Shown: piece after piece, positions 53,865-62,826 of the stretch
Numbering within the stretch: the stretch's first letter is position 1
How the letters are laid out: the number at the start of each line of letters is the position of its first letter
DNA from: Polaribacter batillariae
Lineage (GTDB): Bacteria > Bacteroidota > Bacteroidia > Flavobacteriales > Flavobacteriaceae
DNA length: 64,000 nt
Assembly (NCBI RefSeq): GCF_017498485.1
Contig: NZ_CP071795.1
Span: forward strand, 1,488,001 to 1,552,000
Direction of reading: 5' to 3'
The notes under the pieces: generated by a model
What the model was told of the DNA's origin: nothing
The model's database searches: none
The model's input: only the letters and a program-made list of their open reading frames with translations
Translations under genes and position numbers: made by a program

Positions 53865-55451
53865 TTAACATGCATCAATTAATGCTTTTACACTTTCAAT
53901 TGTATCTATATCTTTTACAGTTTTGTCTTTTCGCCAACGTTTCATTCTTGGAAAACGTAAGGCAACTCCACTTTTGTGTCTTTTACTGTATGCGATTCCT
54001 TCAAAAGCAATTTCGAAAACCAATTCTGGTTTTACGGTTCTTACAGGTCCGAATTTTTCGATGGCATTTTTATTTACCCATTTAGAAATTTGTGTAATTT
54101 CTACATCAGTTAATCCTGAATAGGCTTTTGCTACGGTTACTAATTTGTCTTTATTTTTTACTGCAAACGTATAATCTGTGTATTTAGAACTTCTTCTTCC
54201 ACTTCCTTTTTGGGCATAAATCATTACTGCATCAATCGTTAAGGGATCTACTTTCCATTTCCACCAATCGCCTTTTTTTCTTCCAACATGATAAATGGAC
54301 GATTTTTTCTTCAACATTAAACCTTCAGAATTAAAACTTCTTGCCACATTTCTTAACGCATCTAATTCGTTCCAATTTTTAAAATCGATAACTTCTGATA
54401 ATTTTAAAATATCACTGGTATTTTGTTTGAATAATTCTTCTAATTTAATTCGTCTTTCTTCCATCGAAAAAGTTCGCAAATCGACTTCATTTATTTCTAA
54501 AATATCATAAATATACAAACCAACAGGTACTTCTTCTAATAATTTTTTGGTTACATTTTTACGATTTAATCTTTTTTGTAAATCGTTAAAAAGTAATACA
54601 GCACTGTCTTTTATTGCCAAAATTTCTCCATCGATTACAAAACTGCCTTCTAATTGAGCAACTGCTTCTACCAATTCTGGGAATTGTTCTGTTACTAATT
54701 CTTCTCCTCTACTCCATATAAAAACCTCTTCTTTTCTTTTGATGATTTGTCCGCGAATTCCATCCCATTTATATTCTACTTGCCACTCATTTGTTTCGCC
54801 TAAATCTTCTAATTCTTTTTCTAAAGAATAGGCCAAACAAAACGGATAAGGTTTTGAATTATCGTAATTGATATGTTCGCCATTTAATAAATCATTAAAA
54901 GTGATAGAATTTGGCGTCCAATTTCCAATAATACTATGCATTAGTTGGTTGGCATCAATTCTTGATAATTTTGCCAATGCATTTACCAATGTTTTTTTAG
55001 AAACTCCAATTCTGAAACTTCCGCCAATCAATTTATTAAAAATCAACCGTTCTTGAGCTTCTAATCCGTTCCAAGCTTCTAAAACATAGGCCTTTTTTTC
55101 TTCGTCTGTTTTTTGTTTTAGGTTGATGAGTTCATCCATCCAAATATGTAATGGTTTTTCAATTTTATATTCGGGATTTGGCAATAAAAGTGCAATCGTT
55201 TCACCTAAATCTCCAACAGATGCATAACTTTCTAAAAAAAGCCATTCAGGAAGTTGTGTAATTTCCATTACCCAACTTTTCATCAAATTCGATTTTACAG
55301 GTCTTGAAGGTCTTTTTCCAGTAAACAATGCGATTAGCCATAATTTATCTTTGTCTGGAGCAGTTCTAAAATAATTGACCAATGCATCAATTTTTGCATT
55401 GGTTTTGTTGGTGATTTCAATCGCGCTAATTAAGTTGGAAAAGTCTTTCAT
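53865..55451 (-). CDS. ATP-dependent DNA ligase (ligase-associated repair cassette)
   Basis: A 528-residue ligase. The adenylation motif KxDG is in QVEYKWDGIRGQIIKR near residue 205; other motifs are SFVIDGEILAI, SEGLMLKKKSS and KKGDWWKWKVDPLTIDAVMI, followed by an OB domain ending RFPRMKRWRKDKTVKDIDTI. The N-terminal helical domain is present. It seals nicks after processing by the partner exonuclease, helicase and PdeM. Its ATG overlaps the exonuclease stop by four bases (ATGA). Confidence 0.93.
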   Translation of the reverse strand: MKDFSNLISAIEITNKTNAKIDALVNYFRTAPDKDKLWLIALFTGKRPSRPVKSNLMKSWVMEITQLPEWLFLESYASVGDLGETIALLLPNPEYKIEKPLHIWMDELINLKQKTDEEKKAYVLEAWNGLEAQERLIFNKLIGGSFRIGVSKKTLVNALAKLSRIDANQLMHSIIGNWTPNSITFNDLLNGEHINYDNSKPYPFCLAYSLEKELEDLGETNEWQVEYKWDGIRGQIIKRKEEVFIWSRGEELVTEQFPELVEAVAQLEGSFVIDGEILAIKDSAVLLFNDLQKRLNRKNVTKKLLEEVPVGLYIYDILEINEVDLRTFSMEERRIKLEELFKQNTSDILKLSEVIDFKNWNELDALRNVARSFNSEGLMLKKKSSIYHVGRKKGDWWKWKVDPLTIDAVMIYAQKGSGRRSSKYTDYTFAVKNKDKLVTVAKAYSGLTDVEITQISKWVNKNAIEKFGPVRTVKPELVFEIAFEGIAYSKRHKSGVALRFPRMKRWRKDKTVKDIDTIESVKALIDAC

Positions 55452-56473
55452 AAATCCGCTTTTTCAGTTTTAATTGCTACTTCACTTGCCAATTCATCAT
55501 TACCAAACTCGGTTTTTAATTCGTGTGCTTCAATACCAATTTCATTCAAATATTTAGAAAAAACAGCTTGTGAACCATGAGTTACATACACTTTTTGGGC
55601 TTCAGTGGCTTTTACGGCTTCCAATAAACCATCCCAATCTGCGTGATCGCTAACTGCAAAACCTGCATCCGCACCTTTCCATCTTCGGTTTCCACGAATG
55701 TGCATCCAACCAGAACAAATTGCAGTTGATGCATTTGGAATTTTCTTCAATAATCGAGAACCCAACAAACCTGGAGGCATGATTACTATTTTATTTTGAA
55801 GGTCTGCTTTTTTGAAATCGTAATTCAGTAAATTGGTTTCTGGAAGCTCTATTCCTGAACCTGAAATAGCATTGTTTAAATTGTGAATTGCTGTGTGCAC
55901 ATAAATATCATCTACACCTTCAATCAACTTCATTATACGTTGTGCTTTTCCTAAACTGTATCCTAAAAAAACACTGGTTCTATTATTTTGTTGATTTTGT
56001 AACACCCATTTTTGTAACTGAGTTTGCAATGCTGTTTCTTCTTTCCACTTATAAATTGGCAAACCAAATGTACTTTCAGTAATAAATTCGTGACATTTTA
56101 CGGGTTCAAAAGGTGTTGAAATAAAATCGGGTTGTGTTTTATAATCCCCAGAAAAAACCACCACAAAACCTTTGTATTCCAACCGAATTTGAGCAGAACC
56201 AATTACATGACCAGCTGGAAAAAAACTTACTTGCACTCCATTTATAATTCTCGGTTCATTATACCCCAAACTTTCAATGGAAATATCTTGCCCTAACCTA
56301 TGTTTTATAATTGCTTTGGAATCGTTATGACATAAATAATGCTTATTTCCAGCTCTAGAATGATCTGCATGACCATGAGAAATAATTGCATAATCTACAG
56401 GAAACCAAGGATCTAAATAAAACTTTCCTGGAATGCAATAAATGCCTTTTTTTGTAAATTTTAAGAGTTTCAA
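55448..56473 (-). CDS. Ligase-associated DNA damage response exonuclease (MBL fold)
   Basis: A 341-residue metallo-beta-lactamase/beta-CASP-like nuclease. I choose the TTG at 56473, which gives MKLLKFTKKGIYCIPGKFYL, the usual family opening; the frame can reach an ATG at 56533, but those 20 residues (MHLFVIHYFYEKIFFKIEVI) have no counterpart in the family. The metal motif is ISHGHADHSRAG; others are FSGDYKTQPD, STFGLPIYKW and SDHADWDGLLEAVKA. It is translationally coupled to the ligase and is the first gene of the cassette. Confidence 0.88.
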   Translation of the reverse strand: MKLLKFTKKGIYCIPGKFYLDPWFPVDYAIISHGHADHSRAGNKHYLCHNDSKAIIKHRLGQDISIESLGYNEPRIINGVQVSFFPAGHVIGSAQIRLEYKGFVVVFSGDYKTQPDFISTPFEPVKCHEFITESTFGLPIYKWKEETALQTQLQKWVLQNQQNNRTSVFLGYSLGKAQRIMKLIEGVDDIYVHTAIHNLNNAISGSGIELPETNLLNYDFKKADLQNKIVIMPPGLLGSRLLKKIPNASTAICSGWMHIRGNRRWKGADAGFAVSDHADWDGLLEAVKATEAQKVYVTHGSQAVFSKYLNEIGIEAHELKTEFGNDELASEVAIKTEKADL

Positions 56474-56566
56474 TATAACTTCAATTTTAAAAAAAATCTT
56501 TTCATAAAAATAATGGATTACAAACAAATGCAATCCATTATTAAATTTTTCTTTAGAAATTTCAAA

Positions 56567-56965
56567 TTATTTTTTGGCATTTACCATCCAATTAATTCCG
56601 TATTTATCTGTACATCTTCCAAAAAAACCCCATTCTCTTTCGCTAAAATCGTGATGTTTAATTCCGCTTTCAGCTAAATTATTAAACACCTTTTCTGCTG
56701 CGGCTTTATCATTAAAATCGATACTCATGTGTATTTGATTTCCGCTACTTATAGGTGTGTCTGGAGCAGCATCATAGGCCATAAAATGTACGCCTTTTCC
56801 TTTTAATTCTGCATGTTGCAATTTATTTCTGTAAGAAGAAGGAACATCCATTTTCTTATCTTCATAAGTTTCTCTATTTTCTACATTCGCATTAAATAAT
56901 TCTCCATAGAAATTTAATGCTTCTTGGCAATTTCCGTTAAATGCTAAATAAGCTTGTATTTTCAT
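56567..56965 (-). CDS. VOC family (glyoxalase/PhnB-like) protein
   Basis: A 132-residue protein of the 3-demethylubiquinone-9 3-methyltransferase/PhnB-like type: AYLAFNGNCQEALNFYGELF, HAELKGKGVHFMAYDAAPDT and WGFFGRCTDKYGINWMVNAK. The vicinal-oxygen-chelate fold binds a metal or small ligand; no specific reaction can be assigned. It is a single gene upstream of the exonuclease, on the same strand. Confidence 0.8.
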   Translation of the reverse strand: MKIQAYLAFNGNCQEALNFYGELFNANVENRETYEDKKMDVPSSYRNKLQHAELKGKGVHFMAYDAAPDTPISSGNQIHMSIDFNDKAAAEKVFNNLAESGIKHHDFSEREWGFFGRCTDKYGINWMVNAKK

Positions 56966-57128
56966 TTTTCTAATTTTTTAAGTTTGTATTCTGTTTGTAA
57001 CAAAAATAAAATAGATAAAAGGGTTTCTTTGGCTTATTTGATAGTTTTACGAACTGTAATCGTAAAAAAGGTTGTTTTAGTAAGTTAATTTAATTTATAG
57101 AGGCATTAAGTGGTTGCTAAAAACAGGT

Positions 57129-57629
57129 TTATTTGATCGTTGTAAAAGATATATCATCTCCTTTAGCTCTAGCATCAAGTACCATTTGTTGCATTTCTTC
57201 AGACAAAGAGTCTAGTGGAACAATCAAATCGTCAACGAACACTACGTTATTAAACGGATTGGTTTTTTCCATACTTTGGGTAGAAAACTCTGGGCTAAAA
57301 TGCCATAAATCAAACATTTCTTTTATAATTCTAGCCTTGCTAGAGACAGTAGTTTGCTTTGTATTAAAATATTCGCAGATTTGTTTAGAACTAACATAAG
57401 GTTCAAAAGATTTATCGAATAAAAAATTAATAGAACCAATCGCGTAAATAACAGCTGATGCCCAAATTTCTAATTTTCCTCTTTTAAAAGGAACTTCTCT
57501 TTTGCGTGCCATTTTTTTAATGAGCTTTTCGCAAAGTTCTAAATATTCTTGATTGATTTTTTGAATACAAAAAGCACCTGTAAGTTCTAATAGCTGCTTT
57601 TCTCTTTCTTTAATTTGAGCTTTTGTCAT
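57129..57629 (-). CDS. DUF6398-like protein
   Basis: A 166-residue cytoplasmic protein. The core INQEYLELCEKLIKKMARKR, FKRGKLEIWASAVIYAIGSI and NFLFDKSFEPYVSSKQICEY fits DUF6398, followed by a helix-turn-helix-like TKQTTVSSKARIIKE. The HTH-like part suggests nucleic-acid contact, but function is unknown. It stands alone, with the repeat-containing 57630-58083 gap beyond its 5' end. Confidence 0.6.
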   Translation of the reverse strand: MTKAQIKEREKQLLELTGAFCIQKINQEYLELCEKLIKKMARKREVPFKRGKLEIWASAVIYAIGSINFLFDKSFEPYVSSKQICEYFNTKQTTVSSKARIIKEMFDLWHFSPEFSTQSMEKTNPFNNVVFVDDLIVPLDSLSEEMQQMVLDARAKGDDISFTTIK

Positions 57630-57774
57630 CAGTTATTTTTTTATGTTTTTTTTAATTTTAAAAGATTACTCGTTGTTTTTCAGTACTTATATTTATAAAA
57701 CTAAGGTAGAAGAAATAATAGTGGATTCAAAAAAAATGAAACTTTTTTTTTACAATTGTAATCGAGATTTATTT

Positions 57775-57883
57775 AAAATTCTCGTTTTAATACTGTGCTC
57801 TAAACTTCGTTTACTACTTGCAATCAAAATATATTTTTATTGTAATAACACTGCAACTAATAAGTATTTGATTTTAAAATAAT
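57775..57883. repeat. Diverged ~109-base dispersed repeat, copy 2
   Basis: Partner of 29736-29844 with the same block order. The remainder of the 57630-58083 gap is AT-rich and shows nothing else I can support. Confidence 0.6.
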
Positions 57884-58083
57884 TACACATACTGTATCTG
57901 GTTTTTATATTAACTCAAATAAAAAAAAGAAGCTTCTAATTTATTTGAAAACATACCAATAATTCTATGCTAAATGAATAATTCACACAACAATATGAAG
58001 TGTAAAACGAACATTAACACTAATTTAACTCGCAATAAGTCTAGTGTAGAGTAATCATTTTTTATCATTGTAGAAAAAAAACA

Positions 58084-58881
58084 ATGAGACTTAAACTAAT
58101 AATTATTTTAACAGTTCTATTTAGCAATTTTTGTTTAACAAATCTAGTGGCGCAAACGCAAACTAAAGACTCTACTAAAATTAGTAAAAAAGAGTTTTTA
58201 AAAGGGTTAACCAAGGCCAGTGAAAAGGATTTATCTGACAAAGAAATTATGCTTGATGGAGAGACTATTCCTGTTTACAGCGTAAAAGGAAAAAGAATAA
58301 GAGGCAATGAAATGATGCAAGTTATGATTTCTGGAAACTACGTTCCTGATTTTTATATAGACAGTAATAAAGAAATTAAAGCGGCCGTTTTAAGAATTGC
58401 AACGAAAGAAGAGAAATTGATGATAAAAGAAATGGAAACTCAAATAAATAGCGAGATTTCGGCCATTGGAACAGATGCTTCTAATTTTTCTGTTACCGAC
58501 ATTAATGGAAATGAATACTCTTTAGAGAGCCTAAAAGGTAAAATTGTTGTTCTTAATTTTTGGTTTGTGGAATGCAAACCTTGTATTGAGGAAATGCCCG
58601 AGTTAAATAGAATCGTAAAAAAATATAAAAATAAAGACATCGTTTTTTTAGCATTTGCTACAAATGAGAAAACTAAAATCGACAAATTTTTAAAGAGAAG
58701 AGACTTTTTATATAACATAATTCCGGATAGCGAAAAGATTGCCGATAAATATAACGTATCGAATTATCCAACCCATATTGTCTTAGATACAAATTCGAAA
58801 ATTGCTTATTTAACTAGTGGTTTAGGCTCAACAACAATAAGAGATTTAGAAAACACAATTAAAAGTTTAATTAAAAAATAA
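58084..58881 (+). CDS. TlpA-like periplasmic thiol-disulfide reductase
   Basis: A 265-residue protein. The signal peptide is RLKLIIILTVLFSNFCLTNL plus VAQ. A linker/unknown domain covers residues 30-130; the thioredoxin-like domain follows with FSVTDINGNEYSLESLKGKI, VVLNFWFVECKPCIEEMPEL (active-site CKPC) and the cis-proline strand VSNYPTHIVLD. It would act as a reductant in the periplasm, for example in cytochrome c or disulfide maintenance. It is transcribed alone and ends at a terminator. Confidence 0.85.
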   Translation: MRLKLIIILTVLFSNFCLTNLVAQTQTKDSTKISKKEFLKGLTKASEKDLSDKEIMLDGETIPVYSVKGKRIRGNEMMQVMISGNYVPDFYIDSNKEIKAAVLRIATKEEKLMIKEMETQINSEISAIGTDASNFSVTDINGNEYSLESLKGKIVVLNFWFVECKPCIEEMPELNRIVKKYKNKDIVFLAFATNEKTKIDKFLKRRDFLYNIIPDSEKIADKYNVSNYPTHIVLDTNSKIAYLTSGLGSTTIRDLENTIKSLIKK

Positions 58882-58945
58882 GCATCCTACAACAAGAATT
58901 GAGTTAAAAAATAAACTCTTCTATGCTTTTGTTTTGTAAAATACA

Positions 58946-58976
58946 AGAGACTGTCTTAAAGGGCAGTCTTTTTTTT
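58946..58976 (+). terminator. Terminator after the TlpA-like gene
   Basis: AGACTG / CAGTCT stem with a ten-base loop and a run of eight T, 65 bases past the stop codon. Confidence 0.75.
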
Positions 58977-59006
58977 CTGAAATTTTTCTAGCAAAAATTC
59001 TTAGCT

Positions 59007-59039
59007 TTATACCAGTTATTGTTTGAAATTATGGTATAA
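59007..59039. repeat. Short inverted repeat related to 30569-30617
   Basis: TTATACCA / TGGTATAA arms; the inside TTGTTTGAAATTATGGTA matches the loop region of the hairpin at 30569. It lies just upstream (on the + map) of the DUF1328 stop. Confidence 0.45.
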
Positions 59040-59108
59040 GCGCAAAAAAACTGCTTGAATAAAAAAATCAAACAGTTTATTTTCTTTTCCGTAGATTATA
59101 TATAGTTA

Positions 59109-59270
59109 TTATCTTTTTACTCCACCTCTAATTAAAGAAAGTATAAATAATACAATAAATATAAAGAATATAATCTTAGCAATATAAGCAGCAGTTCCTG
59201 CGATTCCTCCAAATCCTAATACTGCAGCGATTAAGGCGATTACTACAAATGTGATTGTCCAACGTAACAT
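59109..59270 (-). CDS. Small DUF1328 (YtjA-like) membrane protein
   Basis: A 53-residue protein from ATG at 59268-59270 to TAA at 59109. It reads [20 protein letters not shown] then [20 protein letters not shown] and ends SLIRGGVKR: two transmembrane helices with a GFGGIAG turn, the DUF1328 signature. These are envelope-stress-associated membrane peptides of unknown mechanism. It lies near hemerythrin and the ytxH/holin set, supporting a stress role by association. The 59271-59536 gap beyond is AT-rich with nothing recognisable. Confidence 0.85.
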   Translation of the reverse strand: MLRWTITFVVIALIAAVLGFGGIAGTAAYIAKIIFFIFIVLFILSLIRGGVKR

Positions 59271-59536
59271 AGTTTTTAAGTTTTTAACGGTTAATAATAT
59301 AGTATTTTCTATTTTTTTATACTACAAATTTAACCGTTTTAAGACTTGTAGTTTAACCCTAACAAATTGATTATTAACTCATACAAGTTTGTTTTGGATT
59401 ATCTTTAACTAAAAAAAAGACGCTTTCGCATCTTTTTTAAATTTTACCAAAAAACAGAATCTTTTATAATACTAATTTTTAATTTAAATACTGTTTCGAA
59501 AGATTTTGACTTTTAAAAATCAATAAAATCTAGTAT

Positions 59537-59971
59537 TTACAAATTTTTACTCATATAATCTCTATAATTTTTTGCTAGCTCTTGTTTTTCTTTCTCTGTA
59601 AATATTTTTCCAGATAATTGAAAATAAGATTTTTCTTCGTCTTCTAAATGGTGTGCTACTTTATCTTGAAGTTCTTTTGCTATTTTTAACCAAGCAGAAG
59701 AATCGTAATCCGTTTCTTCTAATTGCGCTATCAACTCGTCTATCTCATGGTGCTCTGCAATGCCATGTCTTGCTTTGTCTTGCATTATATCATTAGATAT
59801 TAATGGTTTGTAAAAATGGCGTTCTTCGGCATCTGAATGCACTTCTAGTTCGTCTTTTAACTCTTTAAACAATTGATCTCTTTCTTTAGTATCGCCAGAT
59901 GTTTTTACTAATTTATCTAACAATTCTCTTTGTTTATCGTGGTCTTTTCTTATTTCTTCATAAATATTCAT
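59537..59971 (-). CDS. Hemerythrin HHE-domain protein
   Basis: A 144-residue four-helix bundle. Ligand positions visible as EEIRKDHDKQRELLDKL, EVHSDAEERHFYKPL, GIAEHHEIDELIAQLEE and KVAHHLEDEEKSYFQLSGK, with the H and D/E residues of a di-iron site. Likely roles are oxygen/NO binding or iron-stress response. A -7-like TAATTTTG is at 60000-59993 on the minus strand, so it probably has its own promoter. Confidence 0.88.
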   Translation of the reverse strand: MNIYEEIRKDHDKQRELLDKLVKTSGDTKERDQLFKELKDELEVHSDAEERHFYKPLISNDIMQDKARHGIAEHHEIDELIAQLEETDYDSSAWLKIAKELQDKVAHHLEDEEKSYFQLSGKIFTEKEKQELAKNYRDYMSKNL

Positions 59972-60090
59972 AGTTGTTGTTTTTTAGTTTTTCAAAATTA
60001 ATAATCGCCTAAGTTTTTCTTGTCTCAATTAATTTAGATGTTAATCGATATCATAAAAATTATATCTTTTAAAATTTGAAATTTTATCTC

Positions 60091-60122
60091 AAAAAAAACC
60101 TCAATGCTTTCACATTGAGGTT
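60091..60122 (-). terminator. Terminator of the ytxH-holin-DUF6327 operon
   Basis: AACCTCAATG / CATTGAGGTT perfect 10-bp stem, loop of six, followed on the minus strand by a run of eight U. Confidence 0.85.
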
Positions 60123-60184
60123 ATTAATCAACCAACCACTTATCGGTTACTTATCGCTAAATAACCTAATAAATTTCTTCTATT

Positions 60185-60385
60185 TTATTTAAATATTTTC
60201 TTTATCAAAACTAATAATCCGTATTTACTAGCAAATTTAAAGAAATTTCCTATTAAGCTTAGCGGTTTTAGTTGGTCTTCGAAATCGCTTTTTACAATTT
60301 TTAGTTCTTCTAGAGCAATTTTTCTTTCTAAACTTAAGATTTTTAAGTCTTTTTCTATTTCAACAAAATTTGTGTATTTTCTCAT
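60185..60385 (-). CDS. Small DUF6327-like protein
   Basis: A 66-residue protein, charged in its first two thirds (EIEKDLKILSLERKIALEEL) with a hydrophobic C-terminal part (FFKFASKYGLLVLIKKIFK). It lies 13 bases after the holin-like gene and before a strong terminator. The set YtxH, holin-like, DUF6327-like recurs in this family of bacteria as I recall; the domain name here is tentative. Confidence 0.6.
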   Translation of the reverse strand: MRKYTNFVEIEKDLKILSLERKIALEELKIVKSDFEDQLKPLSLIGNFFKFASKYGLLVLIKKIFK

Positions 60386-60398
60386 CTTTACTCGTTTT

Positions 60399-60746
60399 TT
60401 AGTTTGAGAATTTATCTGCTATCTTAGAAATAATCATCTTGTTTATATTCTTTCTAAAGAAAAAAACTAAAACACCTAGCAAAACATAAATTCCTGCTAC
60501 AGATAAATAGCCTAAGGCTATACTTTCTAAACAATTACCTAAAAAAATTGCCAAAGCAATAGATGCAAATAAAATTCCTGTCGCCACGAAACCTCCAATA
60601 ATTAAGAGTTTTACAATTATACTAAGAGAAAATGTTAATGCATAAAAAGCCTTTAATTTATAGTATTTATAACTCGCATCTACATACTTTTTCCCTTGGT
60701 TAAAACCATTATCTGACGAGTTGTTTAAAGATTTAAATACACTCAT
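60399..60746 (-). CDS. Holin-like membrane protein (phage holin superfamily 6 type)
   Basis: A 115-residue protein with two hydrophobic hairpins (SIIVKLLIIGGFVATGILFA; LGYLSVAGIYVLLGVLVFFF) after a charged amphipathic start (YVDASYKYYKLKAFYALTFS). This matches the Actinobacterial holin III / Phage_holin_3_6 type, which outside phages occurs in envelope-stress clusters. It lies three bases after ytxH. No phage genes are near, so lysis is an unlikely role. Confidence 0.65.
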   Translation of the reverse strand: MSVFKSLNNSSDNGFNQGKKYVDASYKYYKLKAFYALTFSLSIIVKLLIIGGFVATGILFASIALAIFLGNCLESIALGYLSVAGIYVLLGVLVFFFRKNINKMIISKIADKFSN

Positions 60747-60749
60747 AAA

Positions 60750-61145
60750 TTATACTGATTGAATTTCTTCTCTTCCACTTTTGGCAGTAGAACTAACGTT
60801 TTTTTGTAATTTTTTGTTCTTTTCTTTTAATTCACTTAATTTTTTCTCTAAAGTAGAGATTACATCGTCTGCTTTATAACTTACGTTAGACATTACGTCT
60901 TCTAACTGAGCATCAAAAGACTTTTTTTTTGAGTTGTAAGTTGCGCTCACTTTTTCTTTTAAATCAGATGCTGTCGCACTTATTTTTTCTGAATATTCAG
61001 ATGCTGTTTCAGAAATTTTATCTTTCGCAGATAAAGCTTCGTTCTTAATTTTTCTTCTGGTGTTTTCTCCTTTGTCTGGTGCAAATAGAATTCCTGCTGC
61101 TGCACCTACTATCGTTCCTAATAATACTCCTGATAAATTTTTCAT
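60750..61145 (-). CDS. YtxH domain-containing protein
   Basis: A 131-residue protein. I start at ATG 61145 (MKNLSGVLLGTIVGAAAGIL), giving the YtxH opening with a glycine-rich membrane helix and FAPDKGENTRRKIKNEALSA; the frame extends 22 codons upstream without family match. The rest is a long Ser/Lys/Glu coiled coil (DKISETASEYSEKISATASD). It is a general-stress envelope protein in relatives. A -7-like TATCTTTG sits at 61204-61197. First gene of the three-gene unit. Confidence 0.82.
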   Translation of the reverse strand: MKNLSGVLLGTIVGAAAGILFAPDKGENTRRKIKNEALSAKDKISETASEYSEKISATASDLKEKVSATYNSKKKSFDAQLEDVMSNVSYKADDVISTLEKKLSELKEKNKKLQKNVSSTAKSGREEIQSV

Positions 61146-61250
61146 CTTTATTTTTTTTAAAATTATACTTTTAGTGATGTATCGATTAATACACCACAAA
61201 GATACGCCCATAAGAGGGTTTTACTTGACTGTATAACGTTAAATCTTAAC

Positions 61251-62102
61251 TCAAATACTTTTTAGTACAAATTTTAGTTTTTGATGGGTTGTTTTTTGGG
61301 CTAATTTATTAATAGATTCTTCTGTAAGTTGCAGAATTCTTGGGTAACCACCCGTAACTTGGCAATCTCTCATTAACACAATTAATTTTCCAGATGGTGT
61401 TAATTGAACAACTCCAACCAAAACTGCAGATGTTAAAATTGATGGAAAATCGTTTTCGATTATTTCATTTAAGCGATATCCCATTCTATTATTATCGTTA
61501 GAAATTGTAAAAACGTTATTTAACAATTGTTCTTGTTGCTGATGATTTAACAACTCGAATTCTGGTCCCTTGTAACATTTTAACTCTTCTGAATTAAAAT
61601 GAATAGCTGGTATTTTTATGGCTGAATTTGCTGTTTCTAAATCGTTTTTAAACGTTGTTATTGGCAATATATCTCCTTTTTTAATCGTTAAATTATTTGT
61701 TATGTTCTGATAAAAACTGCTACTTCCTAAAACTTTTTCCGTTAAAAACCCACCTTTTACAGCCAAATAACATCTGGCTCCGAAATTAATTTTTCCAAAA
61801 CTTAAAACATCGTTTTTATAAATTTTTATTCTTGAATTTAATGCAATTGGTTGGTTATTTATTTTTGCTGAAAAATCGCCCCCAGAAATACAAATAGCAG
61901 TTGCCGATAAAAATTCGAGCTTGCAACCCCCAAAAGTAATTTCTAAAAGAGCCGCCTCTAAAGAATTATTTAAAACACTGTTTGCAATATCTGCAGCATA
62001 ACTATCCATAACTCCAGAAACAGGCACTCCATTTGAGGCAAAACCTACTCTACCTTTATCTTGAATTGAAGTATAAAAACCGGGTTTTAAAACGCTAACC
62101 AT
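61251..62102 (-). CDS. pxpC: 5-oxoprolinase subunit PxpC (biotin-dependent carboxylase-like)
   Basis: A 283-residue protein: VLKPGFYTSIQDKGRVGFAS, GVPVSGVMDSYAADIANSVL, LEITFGGCKLEFLSATAICI and RDCQVTGGYPRILQLT are the AHS2/KipA signature. With PxpA and PxpB it converts 5-oxoproline and ATP to glutamate. It overlaps pxpB by eight bases. Confidence 0.92.
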   Translation of the reverse strand: MVSVLKPGFYTSIQDKGRVGFASNGVPVSGVMDSYAADIANSVLNNSLEAALLEITFGGCKLEFLSATAICISGGDFSAKINNQPIALNSRIKIYKNDVLSFGKINFGARCYLAVKGGFLTEKVLGSSSFYQNITNNLTIKKGDILPITTFKNDLETANSAIKIPAIHFNSEELKCYKGPEFELLNHQQQEQLLNNVFTISNDNNRMGYRLNEIIENDFPSILTSAVLVGVVQLTPSGKLIVLMRDCQVTGGYPRILQLTEESINKLAQKTTHQKLKFVLKSI

Positions 62103-62826
62103 TCAACAAAGTTTTAGAGATTATATAATTATTTTTTAAAACTTCTTTTTCAGTTTGATAAAATTCTTCTAAAGAAATCGCTTTGAATTTTATTTGATCT
62201 CCCGATTTTGCGAAACACAGATTTTCGTTTTTTATGTCGAAAAAATGTATGGGTGTTTTGCCAACAATATGCCAACCTCCAGCAGATTCTTGCGGATAAA
62301 CACCTGTTTGTTTTCCGCCAATTGCGAGGGCTCCTTTTGGTACTTTTAACCTTGGATTTGGTTTTCTATCGAAATGTAATTGTTTATCTAAGCCTCCTAA
62401 ATATAAAAAACCTGGTAAAAAACCGATAAAGAAAACTGTGTATGTTTTTTTTGAATGAATTTTAATAATTTCTTCGACAGATAAGTTCGATTTTTCTGAA
62501 ATTTCTTCCAAATCAATCCCAAATTCTAAATCGTAACAAACTGGAATTTCCCAAAGAATTTTTTCTACTTTGTTGAGTTTAAAATCTTGTTTGTAAATTA
62601 ATTTTAAGCTTTCAACTTCATTACAATAATTGCCAATTTCGTTTTTATACTTTAAAGTTAAAGAATTGTAACCAATTATAAAATCTGTAATTAATGTCGC
62701 TTTTTCTTTTTTAATTTTCTCTTTAAAAAGAATGATATCGTTTAAGATTTCTTTACTAATAATGGCTTGCCATTCTATTAAAATAGCAGCATTTCCAAAG
62801 GGCTTGTATGTTGTTTTTTTATGCAA
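62095..62826 (-). CDS. pxpB: 5-oxoprolinase subunit PxpB
   Basis: A 243-residue AHS1/KipI-like protein: FGNAAILIEWQ near the start, IPVCYDLEFGIDLEEISEKS, VFFIGFLPGFLYLGGLDKQL and LRKPNPRLKVPKGALAIGG-type (here PNPRLKVPKGALAIGGKQTG) then VYPQESAGGWHIVGKTP. It overlaps both neighbours by eight bases, so the three subunits are made together. Confidence 0.92.
   Translation of the reverse strand: MHKKTTYKPFGNAAILIEWQAIISKEILNDIILFKEKIKKEKATLITDFIIGYNSLTLKYKNEIGNYCNEVESLKLIYKQDFKLNKVEKILWEIPVCYDLEFGIDLEEISEKSNLSVEEIIKIHSKKTYTVFFIGFLPGFLYLGGLDKQLHFDRKPNPRLKVPKGALAIGGKQTGVYPQESAGGWHIVGKTPIHFFDIKNENLCFAKSGDQIKFKAISLEEFYQTEKEVLKNNYIISKTLLNG

Noticed and set aside
57643..57882. 79-residue open frame on the + strand
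   Set aside because: It lies in a repeat-containing AT-rich gap, is Leu/Lys/Phe/Tyr-rich from composition and has no start context or family pattern.
60399..60746. Prophage remnant suggested by the holin-like protein
   Set aside because: No other phage gene is present and the YtxH/DUF6327 neighbours fit a stress operon.
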